Assembly (NCBI RefSeq): GCF_002161285.1
Contig: NZ_NFHH01000002.1
Location: 186,001 to 250,000 of the forward strand
Source: Blautia sp. An81
Lineage (GTDB): Bacteria; Bacillota; Clostridia; Lachnospirales; Lachnospiraceae
Length of the DNA: 64,000 nucleotides
Reading direction: 5' to 3'
The notes beneath the pieces were generated by a model, which had not been told where the DNA came from, ran no database searches, and was given only the letters and a program-made list of their open reading frames with translations. The first letter of the stretch is position 1; every line of letters begins with the position of its first letter. Below are positions 7,160 through 15,800 of the stretch, piece by piece. The position numbers and the translations under genes are program-made.

Positions 7160-8092
7160 ATGATAAAAAAACTGACCATCCCCGTGGATCACGGGAACCG
7201 GAACATGAAGACCACCCATTTTCTTTTTACCACAGGACTCTCATCCACTGACCGTAAGCCTGCGGGACGGGAGGATTTCCTTCAGACTGATGGGAAGTAT
7301 TATGTTTTGAGTGACAAGCGGATCCCGTATCAGAGGGACAAGACGCAGGATGAGCGTTTTTCCATCCTGACGAGGTTTGCTATTGCAAAGGAACTGGAGC
7401 GTACCGGCCAGGTAACGGAAGAAGACGTGGTGCAGGTATCGCTGCCGATTGGTGTACCGCCCAAGCATTACGCTGAATTGGCGGAGCGGTATCGGGAGTA
7501 TTTTCTGGGAGACGGAAAGATGCAGGATCTGGTGTATAACGGAAAAACCTACCATATCTGCATCCAGGACGTAGCTGTATATCCCCAGGCGTATGCCGCA
7601 ATGATGACAGAGGGAGAAAAAATCCGGCAGATCCCCAAGGCTGTAGGGATTGATATTGGCGGATTTACTTCAGACTTTCTGCTGATGCGGAGCGGAAGCC
7701 CATGTCTGGACTACTGCGATTCCATGGAAAAGGGTGTCATCACCATGTATAACGATATCATTTCCAGTGTCAACGGGGATCACGATATGCTGCTGGAGGA
7801 AACTGACATTGACAGTATCCTGGAAGGCAAGACGGAATATTATCCGGAAATGGTGGTACATACCGTGGAAGAAATGGCCCGGAATTTTGTGACCGACCTG
7901 CTCAGCAGTGTCCGGGAACGGGGCATTGACACGAAATCTACCTATACTATATTCATCGGAGGCGGATCTATCTTACTCCGGCGGTTTCTGGAAAGCTCCA
8001 ACCGGCTGAACAAGTATCAGTTTATGAATGATATTTTTGCAAATGCGAAAGGGTACGGCATCCTGTACCGCAGTTCTTTAGCAGGGAAGTGA
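7160..8092 (+). CDS. ParM/StbA-type actin-like segregation ATPase
   Basis: 310 residues, typical length. Actin-fold nucleotide motifs are visible: phosphate 1 near the N-terminus (IPVDHGNRNMKT), phosphate 2 VGIDIGGFTSDFLLM, and the adenosine motif IFIGGGSILLRR. ParM-type filaments push apart replicated plasmids, and Firmicute ICEs with a circular replicating stage also carry them. It is followed after four bases by a ParR-like gene, forming a type II partition cassette. A decayed copy of its 5' region lies at 2741-2880. Confidence 0.85.
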   Translation: MIKKLTIPVDHGNRNMKTTHFLFTTGLSSTDRKPAGREDFLQTDGKYYVLSDKRIPYQRDKTQDERFSILTRFAIAKELERTGQVTEEDVVQVSLPIGVPPKHYAELAERYREYFLGDGKMQDLVYNGKTYHICIQDVAVYPQAYAAMMTEGEKIRQIPKAVGIDIGGFTSDFLLMRSGSPCLDYCDSMEKGVITMYNDIISSVNGDHDMLLEETDIDSILEGKTEYYPEMVVHTVEEMARNFVTDLLSSVRERGIDTKSTYTIFIGGGSILLRRFLESSNRLNKYQFMNDIFANAKGYGILYRSSLAGK

Positions 8093-8096
8093 TGAT

Positions 8097-8498
8097 GTGG
8101 GAAAGAAAAATCCATACGTATTTACAATAGGATTTGATAAGAAAAATCCGGAGCATTTGGAAGTTGTAGAAATCCTGAACGGGACGGAGAAAAAGGCAGC
8201 TCTGATTGCAGAAGCGATCCTGCAGTATACAGGGAAGAAGTCCGGAGGAGATACTGGAGTCTCCCAGGAAAACATCCAGGCGATGGTGCGTCTTCTGGTA
8301 CGGCAGGAAATGGAGCGGATTGCTGGTGAGGCTCCCGTTTCAGACATTGGAATTTTAAACAGCCAGCAGCTGCAGCCGGAGGCAGATAAGAAGCCTACAG
8401 AGGCCGTGATCGAGGATCTGAACGAGGAAGGTCCGCCGATTGATGAACGAACAATGCAGGATATTGCGGATGCCATGGCGGCATTTAGAAATATGTGA
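8097..8498 (+). CDS. ParR-like centromere-binding partner
   Basis: 133 residues from the GTG at 8097, directly after parM. The N-terminal half (FTIGFDKKNPEHLEVVEILN...AALIAEAILQYT) fits the short ribbon-helix-helix-type start of ParR proteins from Clostridia, and the C-terminal half is acidic and low in complexity. Position and length fit the DNA-binding adaptor that links ParM filaments to parC repeats. No clear iteron set was recognised nearby, so the call rests on context plus N-terminal pattern. Confidence 0.65.
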   Translation: MGKKNPYVFTIGFDKKNPEHLEVVEILNGTEKKAALIAEAILQYTGKKSGGDTGVSQENIQAMVRLLVRQEMERIAGEAPVSDIGILNSQQLQPEADKKPTEAVIEDLNEEGPPIDERTMQDIADAMAAFRNM

Positions 8499-8510
8499 TA
8501 CAGATCTTTG

Positions 8511-8541
8511 GGGAGAACTCGCATCGGTTCTCCCTCTTTTC
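8511..8541 (+). terminator. Intrinsic terminator after the par genes
   Basis: GGGAGAAC-TCGCATCG-GTTCTCCC followed by TCTTTT. It ends rightward transcription of parM/parR before the leftward regulator at 8629. Confidence 0.8.
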
Positions 8542-8628
8542 ACCGTTTTTTCAGAATTTCCATAGAAAATCCATAGAACTTCTATAAAGATTTCCGAGAA
8601 GTGTATCTTACAATGGCAGAAGAGGTGG

Positions 8629-8973
8629 TTATGTGGGGTTCTCTGTCCGGGTATGTAGTCCTTTCAAGAGGCCTCGCAGCGTTTGCAGCACAATTACCTG
8701 CTCTTCTTCTGAGCAAGACTCCAATTCTATCAGGATCTGCTGCATCGTCGTACTGCCGCTATTGTTCTTACGGTCTTTGATTACCGCGTCAATAGAAATG
8801 TTCAGATAGGACGCCAGGGAGCAGAGACTGTCAAAACGAGGGTTCGCCTTATAAGTTTCGATATCTGAAATTGTACGAAGGGATACGTGGGACCGTTCCG
8901 CAAGCGTATTCTGCGATAAATCCAAATTCATTCTGGCTTCTCTTACAGCATCCCCCAATCGTTGTCTATACAT
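8629..8973 (-). CDS. Xre-family transcriptional regulator
   Basis: 114 residues with a GAGGTGATTGGAT ribosome binding site. The N-terminal Cro/CI helix-turn-helix (LSQNTLAERSHVSLRTISDIETYKANPRFDSLCSLASYLNI) is followed by a short helical tail (IELESCSEEEQVIVLQTLRGLLKGL). It is divergent from the sigma-factor gene at 9385 and sits beside a 16-base inverted repeat, the arrangement expected of a control switch for the following conjugation-type genes. The target is inferred. Confidence 0.85.
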   Translation of the reverse strand: MYRQRLGDAVREARMNLDLSQNTLAERSHVSLRTISDIETYKANPRFDSLCSLASYLNISIDAVIKDRKNNSGSTTMQQILIELESCSEEEQVIVLQTLRGLLKGLHTRTENPT

Positions 8974-9176
8974 CCAATCACCTCATTTCCTGCATATATT
9001 TTACCGCAGACAAGCAGTATATGAAATGTGCTATCATGCGTGTTGACAGGCGATATAACGCATACATAGAGGGGGAATCTACGGAAGATAAGGTGTGAAC
9101 AGCCGGATGGATCAGACGCTATCTGAAACAATATCAAAAAAATCCTGCTTCTTTTTGCAGGTGAAGAAACTCTTTT

Positions 9177-9219
9177 ACACGCAGTATATGTGTTGGTTCC
9201 GACCACATATACTGCGTGT
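9177..9219. repeat. Perfect 16-base inverted repeat
   Basis: Arms at 9177-9192 and 9204-9219 (ACACGCAGTATATGTG and its exact complement) are separated by 11 bases. No T-run follows, so it is not a terminator. GCAGTATATG also occurs at 9015-9024 near the divergent Xre gene. It may be an operator for that regulator or a hairpin involved in DNA processing. The rest of 8974-9384 holds only the leader described next. Confidence 0.6.
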
Positions 9220-9248
9220 TCTCATGTAAAGTTAAATCCGCCGGATAG

Positions 9249-9287
9249 GATCGGGCTGCCGTTGGCAGCTTTCGATCTTATTTTTTT
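9249..9287 (+). terminator. Attenuator-type terminator before the sigma gene
   Basis: GATCGGGCTGCC-GTTG-GGCAG...CGATC folds into a long stem followed by TTATTTTTTT. It lies about 100 bases upstream of the sigma factor it would otherwise silence, so read-through or antitermination probably controls expression, as known for the regulatory region of Tn916. Confidence 0.7.
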
Positions 9288-9384
9288 GCTATGGGAACGG
9301 AACGAAAGACTGCCAGGGTGCCGCTCGCCGCCTGCCTTCTGAATTTCTTTGAAACTACAGATGAAATTCAGGAGGAATCAACAT

Positions 9385-9825
9385 ATGAATGAAAAACATA
9401 CCTATACGGGAGATCGGACAAAGAACCATTTTACGGCATACTTACTGGAATTTATCAAAGGGCGCAGGAGCAGTTACCTGGACAAAAAGATCCGGACGGA
9501 GAAGGACTCCTTCTTGATGGAGGAAATTGCGGAGATTGAAGAACGGATCACATTTGAAGAAATGATGGAGAACCAGGAGCGGGAAGAGATTCTGCTCAAA
9601 GAGGCTGCAGGTGAGTTCCCGGAGTGGAACGAACTCTCGGATGAAAAACTTGTGAAATCGCTGCTGATGCTCAATGAGAAAGAACGGGAGCTGATCTATC
9701 TTCACGTATTTGAGGAGCGCTCGTTTAAAAAGATCGGTCAGATGACCGGAAGGACAACACAAAGATGCAAGGATATCTATTTCTATGCAATCCGTAAAAT
9801 ACGCAAAAGATTGGGGGATAACTAA
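9385..9825 (+). CDS. Sigma-70-like factor, Tn916 Orf7 type
   Basis: 146 residues from the ATG at 9385 (AGGAGGAATCAACAT). The C-terminal region matches sigma region 4 (LVKSLLMLNEKERELIYLHVFEERSFKKIGQMTGRTTQRCKDIYFYAIRKIRKRL), and region 2 is reduced, as in the small sigma-like proteins of conjugative transposons. Such factors activate transfer or excision genes. The companion Orf8-type gene follows at once. A terminator upstream suggests expression by read-through. Confidence 0.82.
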   Translation: MNEKHTYTGDRTKNHFTAYLLEFIKGRRSSYLDKKIRTEKDSFLMEEIAEIEERITFEEMMENQEREEILLKEAAGEFPEWNELSDEKLVKSLLMLNEKERELIYLHVFEERSFKKIGQMTGRTTQRCKDIYFYAIRKIRKRLGDN

Positions 9826-9826
9826 G

Positions 9827-10015
9827 ATGAGTTTTGATGAATTATTATTCCGGGCAAAAGCTGGGGACATGGATGCGAAGGCAGAGATCTTTGCGATGTA
9901 CCGTCCATTGCTGATCAAGAACGCACTGGTGAACGGAAGATTTGATGAAGATCTGTACCAGGAACTGGCAGTAGAGCTGATGAAGTGTATCCGGTATTTC
10001 CGGGATGTGGAGTAA
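9827..10015 (+). CDS. Helix-turn-helix protein, Tn916 Orf8 type
   Basis: 62 residues. The ATG at 9827 follows the sigma stop by one base. The sequence (SFDELLFRAKAGDMDAKAEIFAMYRPLLIKNALVNGRFDEDLYQELAVELMKCIRYF) is the HTH_16/Orf8 pattern ('...a..Gd..A...il..y.p.i...s...g..d.dl.qel...l...i..F'). It is always paired with Orf7-like sigma factors in this ICE family and is presumed to act with them. Confidence 0.82.
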   Translation: MSFDELLFRAKAGDMDAKAEIFAMYRPLLIKNALVNGRFDEDLYQELAVELMKCIRYFRDVE

Positions 10016-10024
10016 TTAAGAAGG

Positions 10025-10058
10025 GACCGGGCGGCGTTAGCTGCCCGGTCTATATTCT
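10025..10058 (+). terminator. Terminator after the sigma/Orf8 pair
   Basis: GACCGGGC-GGCGTTAGCT-GCCCGGTC followed by a T/A-rich stretch (TATATTCT). It separates the backbone unit from the leftward AraC gene ending at 10070. Confidence 0.65.
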
Positions 10059-10069
10059 ACAGCCCACAC

Positions 10070-11044
10070 TTAATTCTTATTCTTTTGAGCCATTCGTCTG
10101 TATTCTAAGGGGAGTAATCCTGTACTTTTGCGGAATAGTTCCGCAAACCGGCTTGATGTGGAATACCCTACTGTCTGAGCAATCTGCCCTATCGACAGTT
10201 CAGTATGTGCAAGTAAATATTCCGCCTGGCTCATTCGCCGTTGTTGAATATATTCCGTGATTGTGCAGCCATAGTATTTTTTGAAACAGATCTTCAGCTT
10301 TGTTGTTCCCATACAAGCAATCTGTGTCAGTCGTTCCAGTGGAATATCAGAAGCATAATGATCGCTTAAATAGGAGGCAACTGTTTGTATGCTTTCTATA
10401 TCCTGTAGTGAGAGTTTGTGAGTTGCTTTTTCAGGATGTTTCTTTTGGTATTCAACAACCATTGAAACAGCTTCTGCAACTTTTCCCTCATAAAAAAGTT
10501 TTGCGGCAATTCCTTCCCCTCGATAGTTCTTAATCTCTGTGAGTAGATGTGACATCTCTGGGAAATCTGAAGTCTGGTCAATTTTACGAAAAGCTTCGAC
10601 TGGATTGATCTGTTCTTCCGGGTACTGCTTTTTCAAGTAATCTTCATAATATGCCGGTGCAATCTCAATCCCAATCGAACGGATCGGAATGTTCTTGTGG
10701 ATCAATGCTTTATAGGGCGCATAACCTCCAATAAAGGTTTTGATACAACCTGCAGACAGTCTACGGTATGGAGATAGTTCTTCACCTGAAATTGAGTCAT
10801 AACGTGTAATGCTCAAACATTCCGGCAAAGAAAATTCCAGCATAAAATCCTCATGAAACGAAAAGTTGTGTATCTTAATGTCATAAAGGTCTTTCTGCCC
10901 ATAAGTCCAGTAAGTGCCTTCTCCAACTTCGGGAGAAAGTTTCCAACATACACCTAAATTGCCATACTGCTGATTGTCCGTGTCACGGATAAAGCCATGT
11001 CCAGTCAGTAGAGGTGTGTAAAATTTGTCAATAATTTCGGACAT
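10070..11044 (-). CDS. AraC-family regulator, siderophore-type (YbtA/PchR-like)
   Basis: 324 residues. The C-terminal 100 residues carry the two AraC helix-turn-helix motifs (IPLERLTQIACMGTTKLKICFKKYYGCTITEYIQQRRM and LSIGQIAQTVGYSTSSRFAELFRKSTGLLPLEYR). The N-terminal ligand domain is of the kind found in regulators of siderophore uptake. It is divergent from an uptake operon, and two TGGACGAAC direct repeats 21 bases apart lie in the shared promoter region, so it probably activates that operon when it binds the imported ligand. Ligand identity is inferred. Confidence 0.85.
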   Translation of the reverse strand: MSEIIDKFYTPLLTGHGFIRDTDNQQYGNLGVCWKLSPEVGEGTYWTYGQKDLYDIKIHNFSFHEDFMLEFSLPECLSITRYDSISGEELSPYRRLSAGCIKTFIGGYAPYKALIHKNIPIRSIGIEIAPAYYEDYLKKQYPEEQINPVEAFRKIDQTSDFPEMSHLLTEIKNYRGEGIAAKLFYEGKVAEAVSMVVEYQKKHPEKATHKLSLQDIESIQTVASYLSDHYASDIPLERLTQIACMGTTKLKICFKKYYGCTITEYIQQRRMSQAEYLLAHTELSIGQIAQTVGYSTSSRFAELFRKSTGLLPLEYRRMAQKNKN

Positions 11045-11074
11045 GAAAATAACTCGCCTCCTTTTTGCAACGAT

Positions 11075-11104
11075 TGGACGAACTTTTGAAAGGAATGGAC
11101 GAAC
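11075..11104. promoter_or_regulatory. Direct repeat TGGACGAAC x2, probable AraC operator
   Basis: TGGACGAAC occurs at 11075-11083 and 11096-11104, exactly 21 bases apart (two helical turns), between the divergent AraC gene and the transport operon. This spacing is typical for the two half-sites of an AraC-family activator. Confidence 0.7.
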
Positions 11105-11230
11105 ATCGCCGGAACCTATTGAATATTGTTCGATGCAAGCGTAGTGTAATAGATGACGGTTAGCAACATCTAACTAAAGAATATCACAAACCCTTTGTCG
11201 AGTCAAGACAACGAAAGGTAGGAGGAAAAA

Positions 11231-11842
11231 ATGAGTAATCAAGTAAATTCTATGGGTAAAGGTCTTACCGTAAAAGATCTTGTAACAACTGGTATTTTTA
11301 CTGCGTTGGTATTTGTATTTGTACTGGTAGGCGGTATCTTTTTTGCCCCGAACCCGGTGCTTACATTCTTTATGCCGGCCGGGAGCGGTCTGCTTGCGGG
11401 GCCGGTTTTTCTGCTGATGATCGCAAAGGTTCAAAAGAGGTGGAGCCTTTCCATCATGGGCGTTGTCATTTGTATCATCTGGTTCGTTACGGGTATGCAC
11501 TGGGCTTTTGCGCTGGGCTATCTGATTATGGCAGTGGTTGCCGATTTTGTTGCCGGCGCAGGACAGTATAAGAGCAAGAAGCTCAACAGCTTGGCTTACA
11601 TACTGTTCTCCCTGGGCGGTACTGGATCGTATATCGTTTTCTTTGCTGATCCAAACGGCTGGGCGCAGACCATGCTGGGGAACGGAACCGAGCAGGGCTA
11701 TATTGACACCATGCAGGCAACCGCCAACACTGGCATCCTGATTGCCATGTTTGCCGCAGCTATTATCACTTCTGCAATCAGTGCCTTTGTAGGCTGCAAA
11801 ATGTTGAAAAAGCAGTTCGAAAAGGCGGGGATCACAGCATGA
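11231..11842 (+). CDS. ECF transporter S component, MptD/Trep_Strep family
   Basis: 203 residues with an AGGAGGAAAAA site. Five to six membrane helices are visible (LVTTGIFTALVFVFVLVGGIFF, LSIMGVVICIIWFVTGMHWAFALGYLIMAVVADFVAGAGQY and others). The 'KDLVTTGIFTAL' start and 'FMPAGSGLLAGPVFLLM' segment fit the Trep_Strep/MptD family of substrate-binding S components. The ECF transmembrane and ATPase genes follow with overlaps. Related gene sets in streptococci and lactobacilli (siaFGH-like) are reported for heme; here the ligand is inferred from context only. Confidence 0.8.
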   Translation: MSNQVNSMGKGLTVKDLVTTGIFTALVFVFVLVGGIFFAPNPVLTFFMPAGSGLLAGPVFLLMIAKVQKRWSLSIMGVVICIIWFVTGMHWAFALGYLIMAVVADFVAGAGQYKSKKLNSLAYILFSLGGTGSYIVFFADPNGWAQTMLGNGTEQGYIDTMQATANTGILIAMFAAAIITSAISAFVGCKMLKKQFEKAGITA

Positions 11843-12564
11843 GCGGTGAGCGCCGGAAGAAAGGGCTTTGGCTTGATCCACGGACCAAGCTCTTTCTTAT
11901 CCTGATCTGTGTTTTGGCATCCATGTTTGCCCCTTCCCTTGCATACCAATTTGCACTTGTTGTGTTGATTGCGATATTGGGAACATTCTTCGGAAAATGG
12001 AAATATGTCATCAAGGCAGTGTGCTTCTATGCTGTAATCTGCGTTCTGACGGTCTGGATCATGGCTGAAATGACAGGGACGCTGCGGACGATGTTCATCG
12101 CCTTTTTAGGTCTGTTTCATAAGGTCTATGCCTGTGGGATGTTGGCAGGAATTGTGCTTTCCACAACAAAGGTGAATGAGTTTCTGTCTGCGATGAACCG
12201 TGTCCATGCGCCGAAGAAATTAGTGATCCCGTTGGCGGTCATGCTGCGCTATATTCCGACCATCCAGGAGGATTGGCGATATATCAAGGATGCTATGCGG
12301 ATGAGAGATGTTTCCCCTTCTTTGGGGGGCTTTCTATCCCATCCGGGAATGACGGTAGAGTGTATCTATGTGCCGTTAATGATGACGGCCTCGAAAGCCG
12401 CAGATGAACTTTCCATCGCTTCTGTTACCCGTGGAATAGAAAATCCTAATCCACGCACCTGCCTTGTTCAGATAAAGTGCGGAATTGCTGATTGGATGAT
12501 TATGACGGTTGCCGTTGCTTTTCTGATTTTTGAATTGTGTGTGCGGGGAGGTGTCATCGGTTGA
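11839..12564 (+). CDS. ECF transporter transmembrane protein EcfT (CbiQ family)
   Basis: 241 residues, overlapping the S-component gene (ATGA). Multiple membrane helices are followed by the cytoplasmic coupling helices, with the 'AMRMRDVSP' stretch resembling the EcfT A-R-[G/D] coupling motifs and a second 'SVTRGIENP' motif. EcfT links the S component to the ATPases. It overlaps the following ATPase start by four bases. Confidence 0.85.
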   Translation: MSGERRKKGLWLDPRTKLFLILICVLASMFAPSLAYQFALVVLIAILGTFFGKWKYVIKAVCFYAVICVLTVWIMAEMTGTLRTMFIAFLGLFHKVYACGMLAGIVLSTTKVNEFLSAMNRVHAPKKLVIPLAVMLRYIPTIQEDWRYIKDAMRMRDVSPSLGGFLSHPGMTVECIYVPLMMTASKAADELSIASVTRGIENPNPRTCLVQIKCGIADWMIMTVAVAFLIFELCVRGGVIG

Positions 12565-14033
12565 TTGAACTTGAAAATGTATCCTTTTCTTATGATGGGC
12601 AGGAGCATGATGGCCTGCATGACATCAATCTGAAAATTGTAGATGGAGAATGTGTCCTGTTCTGTGGGCGCAGTGGGTGTGGCAAAACAACGATTACACG
12701 CCTGGTCAATGGATTGATCCCGCAGTTTTATCAGGGGGAACTTCATGGTCGTGTATTGGTAGACGGTCAGGAAATCAGTAATCTGCCTATGTACCAAATT
12801 GCCGCTAAGGTCGGTTCGGTCTTTCAAAATCCACGGACTCAATTTTTCAATGTGGACACAGACAGCGAGATTGCCTTCGGTATTGAGAATGAGGCCCGTC
12901 CTCCCCAGGAATTGGCCGAGAGGGTAGAACAGACAACAGAGGATCTGCATATCCAGAAGCTGCGGAGCAGAAATATTTTTGAATTGTCCGGCGGTGAAAA
13001 GCAGAAAATCGCTTTTGCTTCAGTCTACGCTATGAACCCGGAAATTTATCTGTTGGATGAGCCATCTTCTAACCTGGACATGACTTCCATTCAGGAATTA
13101 AAGGAACATCTGCGGCTGATAAAAAGCCAGGGTAAAACGATTTTAATTGCAGAACACCGGCTGTACTACCTGATGGAACTTGCAGACCGCATTGTTTATC
13201 TGGAAAAAGGGCAAATCAAAAAAATTTATACGCCGGAGGAATTTCGCAAGCTGCCAGAAGTCGAGCGTGAACACATGGGGCTGCGGGCGGTAGATTTGAC
13301 AGAGGTACTTCCCCCACAGAAGTGCCTGCCTGTTTCAGCTCCCATACTTGAACTTCAAGATATAACACTCCACTACAAAAAGAGAACGATTTTACATCAT
13401 ATTGCCCTTTCTGCCGCAAAGGGAGAAGTTATCGGCGTAGTTGGTCATAACGGAGCAGGCAAAACGACCTTCTCCCGTGCTTTGTGCGGACTGCATAAGG
13501 ACTGTGATGGACAATTCCTGTGGGATGGCAGGCCGATGGATCGAAAGGCAAGGCTGAAGCAGTCTTACATGGTCATGCAGGATGTAAACTATGAACTGTT
13601 TGCTGACAGTGTTGAGGCAGAATGTTCCTTTGGTATCCGCAATCCTAATCAGAAATTAGTGACGGAAACATTGGAGGAATTGGGACTTGTCGCTTACCGG
13701 GAACGACACCCGAACACCCTGTCAGGCGGTCAAAAACAGCGGGTGGCTGTGGCGGTCAGTATGATCTGCGGAAAAAATCTTCTGGTATTTGATGAACCGA
13801 CCAGCGGCCTGGATTTTGACAGTATGGCACAGGTGGCAGGGCTGATCCGGCGATTGTCTGATATGGGAAAGGTTATTTTCATCGTTACCCATGATTTTGA
13901 GTTTGTCTGCCGAACCTGCTCCCGCGTTCTGCATTTTGACGAGGGCGAAATGCCAGATGATGTACCTGTTGTGATGGATGCCCTCCCGAAATTGAGAGAG
14001 CTGTTCTCTGTTTCAGATGGAAAGGAGAGGTGA
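12561..14033 (+). CDS. ECF-type double ABC ATPase (EcfA-EcfA' fusion)
   Basis: 490 residues from the TTG at 12561, overlapping the EcfT stop; GGGGAGG lies upstream. Two complete nucleotide-binding domains are fused in tandem: Walker A GRSGCGKTT with signature LSGGEKQK and IYLLDEPSSNLDM in the first; GHNGAGKTT with LSGGQKQR and LLVFDEPTSGLDF in the second. This replaces the usual EcfA1 and EcfA2 pair. It energises the S/T components at 11231-12564. Confidence 0.9.
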   Translation: MIELENVSFSYDGQEHDGLHDINLKIVDGECVLFCGRSGCGKTTITRLVNGLIPQFYQGELHGRVLVDGQEISNLPMYQIAAKVGSVFQNPRTQFFNVDTDSEIAFGIENEARPPQELAERVEQTTEDLHIQKLRSRNIFELSGGEKQKIAFASVYAMNPEIYLLDEPSSNLDMTSIQELKEHLRLIKSQGKTILIAEHRLYYLMELADRIVYLEKGQIKKIYTPEEFRKLPEVEREHMGLRAVDLTEVLPPQKCLPVSAPILELQDITLHYKKRTILHHIALSAAKGEVIGVVGHNGAGKTTFSRALCGLHKDCDGQFLWDGRPMDRKARLKQSYMVMQDVNYELFADSVEAECSFGIRNPNQKLVTETLEELGLVAYRERHPNTLSGGQKQRVAVAVSMICGKNLLVFDEPTSGLDFDSMAQVAGLIRRLSDMGKVIFIVTHDFEFVCRTCSRVLHFDEGEMPDDVPVVMDALPKLRELFSVSDGKER

Positions 14034-14036
14034 TCT

Positions 14037-15800
14037 ATGAAACAGAAAAGAGAAAACAGAGTAGCTTTGCTGCTCCATTGGGCCGGTGAGCAGAAAGTCT
14101 GGCTGTTCCTGGCGATTTTTCTATCGGCGGTCAGCGGCCTTTGCATTATCGTCCCTTACATTGGGATTTACCGGCTGATGGACGCCACATTCAATCATAC
14201 CTGCACACAGGAATTGGTTGTGCAGACCGTGGCAATGATTGCAGTGGCGGTAACTTTGCGGTTTGCCCTGTTTGGCTGTTCCGGCGTAGCAGCCCACAAA
14301 GGGGCCTATGGCGCTCTTTTCAAAGTGCGCTGCATGGTTGCAGAACACATGGCCAGAGCGCCTTTGGGGGCCTTGAATGAACGGCGCACCGGGGATATTA
14401 AAACGGTTCTGAATGAAGATATTGAAAAGCTGGAGCTGTTCCTGGCTCATAACCTTCCTGACCTTGTGTGCTATCTGGTTGGGCCGGTAGTCATCTTTAT
14501 TTATCTGATGACCGTCAATATTCCTCTGGCATTGATTTCCCTGGTTCCGCTGATCCTTGCTGTTGTTGTAATGGGGATGATGTTCCGCAATACGGATGAC
14601 CTGATGGAACGGGCCAATCGCTCCATTACCACACTGAACTCGGTTATGATTGAGTACATCAGCGGTATGAAATTGATTAAAGCCTATAACATGGGAAGCA
14701 AATCGTTTCAAAAGTTTTCAGACGCTATCCAGGAAGAAAATGCCATGTGGAATGAAACTTCCCGGCGTATGGGGCCACCTTATGCAGCTTTCGTAGTTAT
14801 CATCGAATGTGGGATGCTTTTGATGGTTCCAATCGGCGGAATGTTTTTCCTGAAAGGCTCGCTGGCAGCCAGCGCATTTTTGCTGTTCGTCTATGTAGGT
14901 TCTATGTATCTGACGGAAATCCGCCCTCTGCAGGAACTGGGTACTAATTTTGCCAATGTGCTGAACGCTGTTACTAAGACAAAAGGGATACTGGATATTC
15001 CGATTTATGAGGGTGGAACGGACTTTCCTCAAAATCACGATATTGAACTTCGGAATGTTCGCTTTTCCTATGATGGCAAGACCGATGTACTGCAAGGCGT
15101 CAATCTGAAAATTAAAGATGGTGAACGCATGGCCCTTGTGGGACAGTCTGGTGCCGGTAAAAGTACCGTCATTGAGCTGATCTCTCGGTTCTATGATGTG
15201 CAGGAGGGCGAAGTGCTGATTGGCGGGAAAAATGTAAAGGAACTCAATTATGATACTATTCTAAAAAATGTCGCCATTGTGTTTCAAAAGACCTTCCTGA
15301 CCCGTGACAGTGTTTTGGAAAATATCCGCATGGGATCGGGCGCCACGTTGGAAGAAGTGCGGGCTGCCGCAAAAGAGGCACAGATTGATGACTTCATCAT
15401 GTCTTTGCCAGATGGATATGACACGAAGGTGGGCAGCTTCGGCTCTCGCTTCTCCGGCGGTGAAAAACAGCGGATTGCTATTGCCCGCGCTATCCTGAAG
15501 AACGCCCCCATTTTGATTTTAGACGAAGCCACAAGCGCCTCTGACCCGGAAAATCAGATGGAGATTGACAAAGCCATTCAAAATCTCTGCAAGGGAAAGA
15601 CGGTCATTGTGGTAGCCCATCGTTTGAGCGCATTGAAGATGTGTGAGCGTGTAGCAGTGGTTGAAAATCACACAATTACCTGTGTCGGAGCCCATGAGGA
15701 AGTCCGAAAGAACAATGCTTATTATCGGAAGGCGTGGGAGGATTACGAAACAGCCCGGAATATTACTTATCAGTTGGAAGGAGGCGAGCAGCATGAGTGA
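14037..15800 (+). CDS. Fused permease-ATPase ABC protein, first half of a heterodimer
   Basis: 587 residues: six membrane helices in an exporter-type domain (about 1-310), then a nucleotide-binding domain with Walker A GQSGAGKST, signature FSGGEKQR and Walker B ILILDEATSASDP. It pairs with the next gene, which overlaps it by eight bases. Heterodimeric exporter-fold pumps that import siderophores (YbtPQ, IrtAB) have this form and occur with AraC regulators of this type. Import of a ferric siderophore or heme is therefore plausible; plain export cannot be excluded from sequence. Confidence 0.88.
   Translation: MKQKRENRVALLLHWAGEQKVWLFLAIFLSAVSGLCIIVPYIGIYRLMDATFNHTCTQELVVQTVAMIAVAVTLRFALFGCSGVAAHKGAYGALFKVRCMVAEHMARAPLGALNERRTGDIKTVLNEDIEKLELFLAHNLPDLVCYLVGPVVIFIYLMTVNIPLALISLVPLILAVVVMGMMFRNTDDLMERANRSITTLNSVMIEYISGMKLIKAYNMGSKSFQKFSDAIQEENAMWNETSRRMGPPYAAFVVIIECGMLLMVPIGGMFFLKGSLAASAFLLFVYVGSMYLTEIRPLQELGTNFANVLNAVTKTKGILDIPIYEGGTDFPQNHDIELRNVRFSYDGKTDVLQGVNLKIKDGERMALVGQSGAGKSTVIELISRFYDVQEGEVLIGGKNVKELNYDTILKNVAIVFQKTFLTRDSVLENIRMGSGATLEEVRAAAKEAQIDDFIMSLPDGYDTKVGSFGSRFSGGEKQRIAIARAILKNAPILILDEATSASDPENQMEIDKAIQNLCKGKTVIVVAHRLSALKMCERVAVVENHTITCVGAHEEVRKNNAYYRKAWEDYETARNITYQLEGGEQHE

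Noticed and set aside
8871-9098. Plus-strand frame of 75 codons
   Set aside because: Overlaps the well-supported Xre gene on the other strand and runs into its promoter region.
12468-12950. Minus-strand frame of 160 codons across the EcfT/EcfA junction
   Set aside because: Lies fully opposite two conserved transport genes; no motif, no start signal.
14121-14711. Minus-strand frame of 196 codons
   Set aside because: Antisense to the first fused ABC protein; His/Gln-rich composition typical of a shadow.
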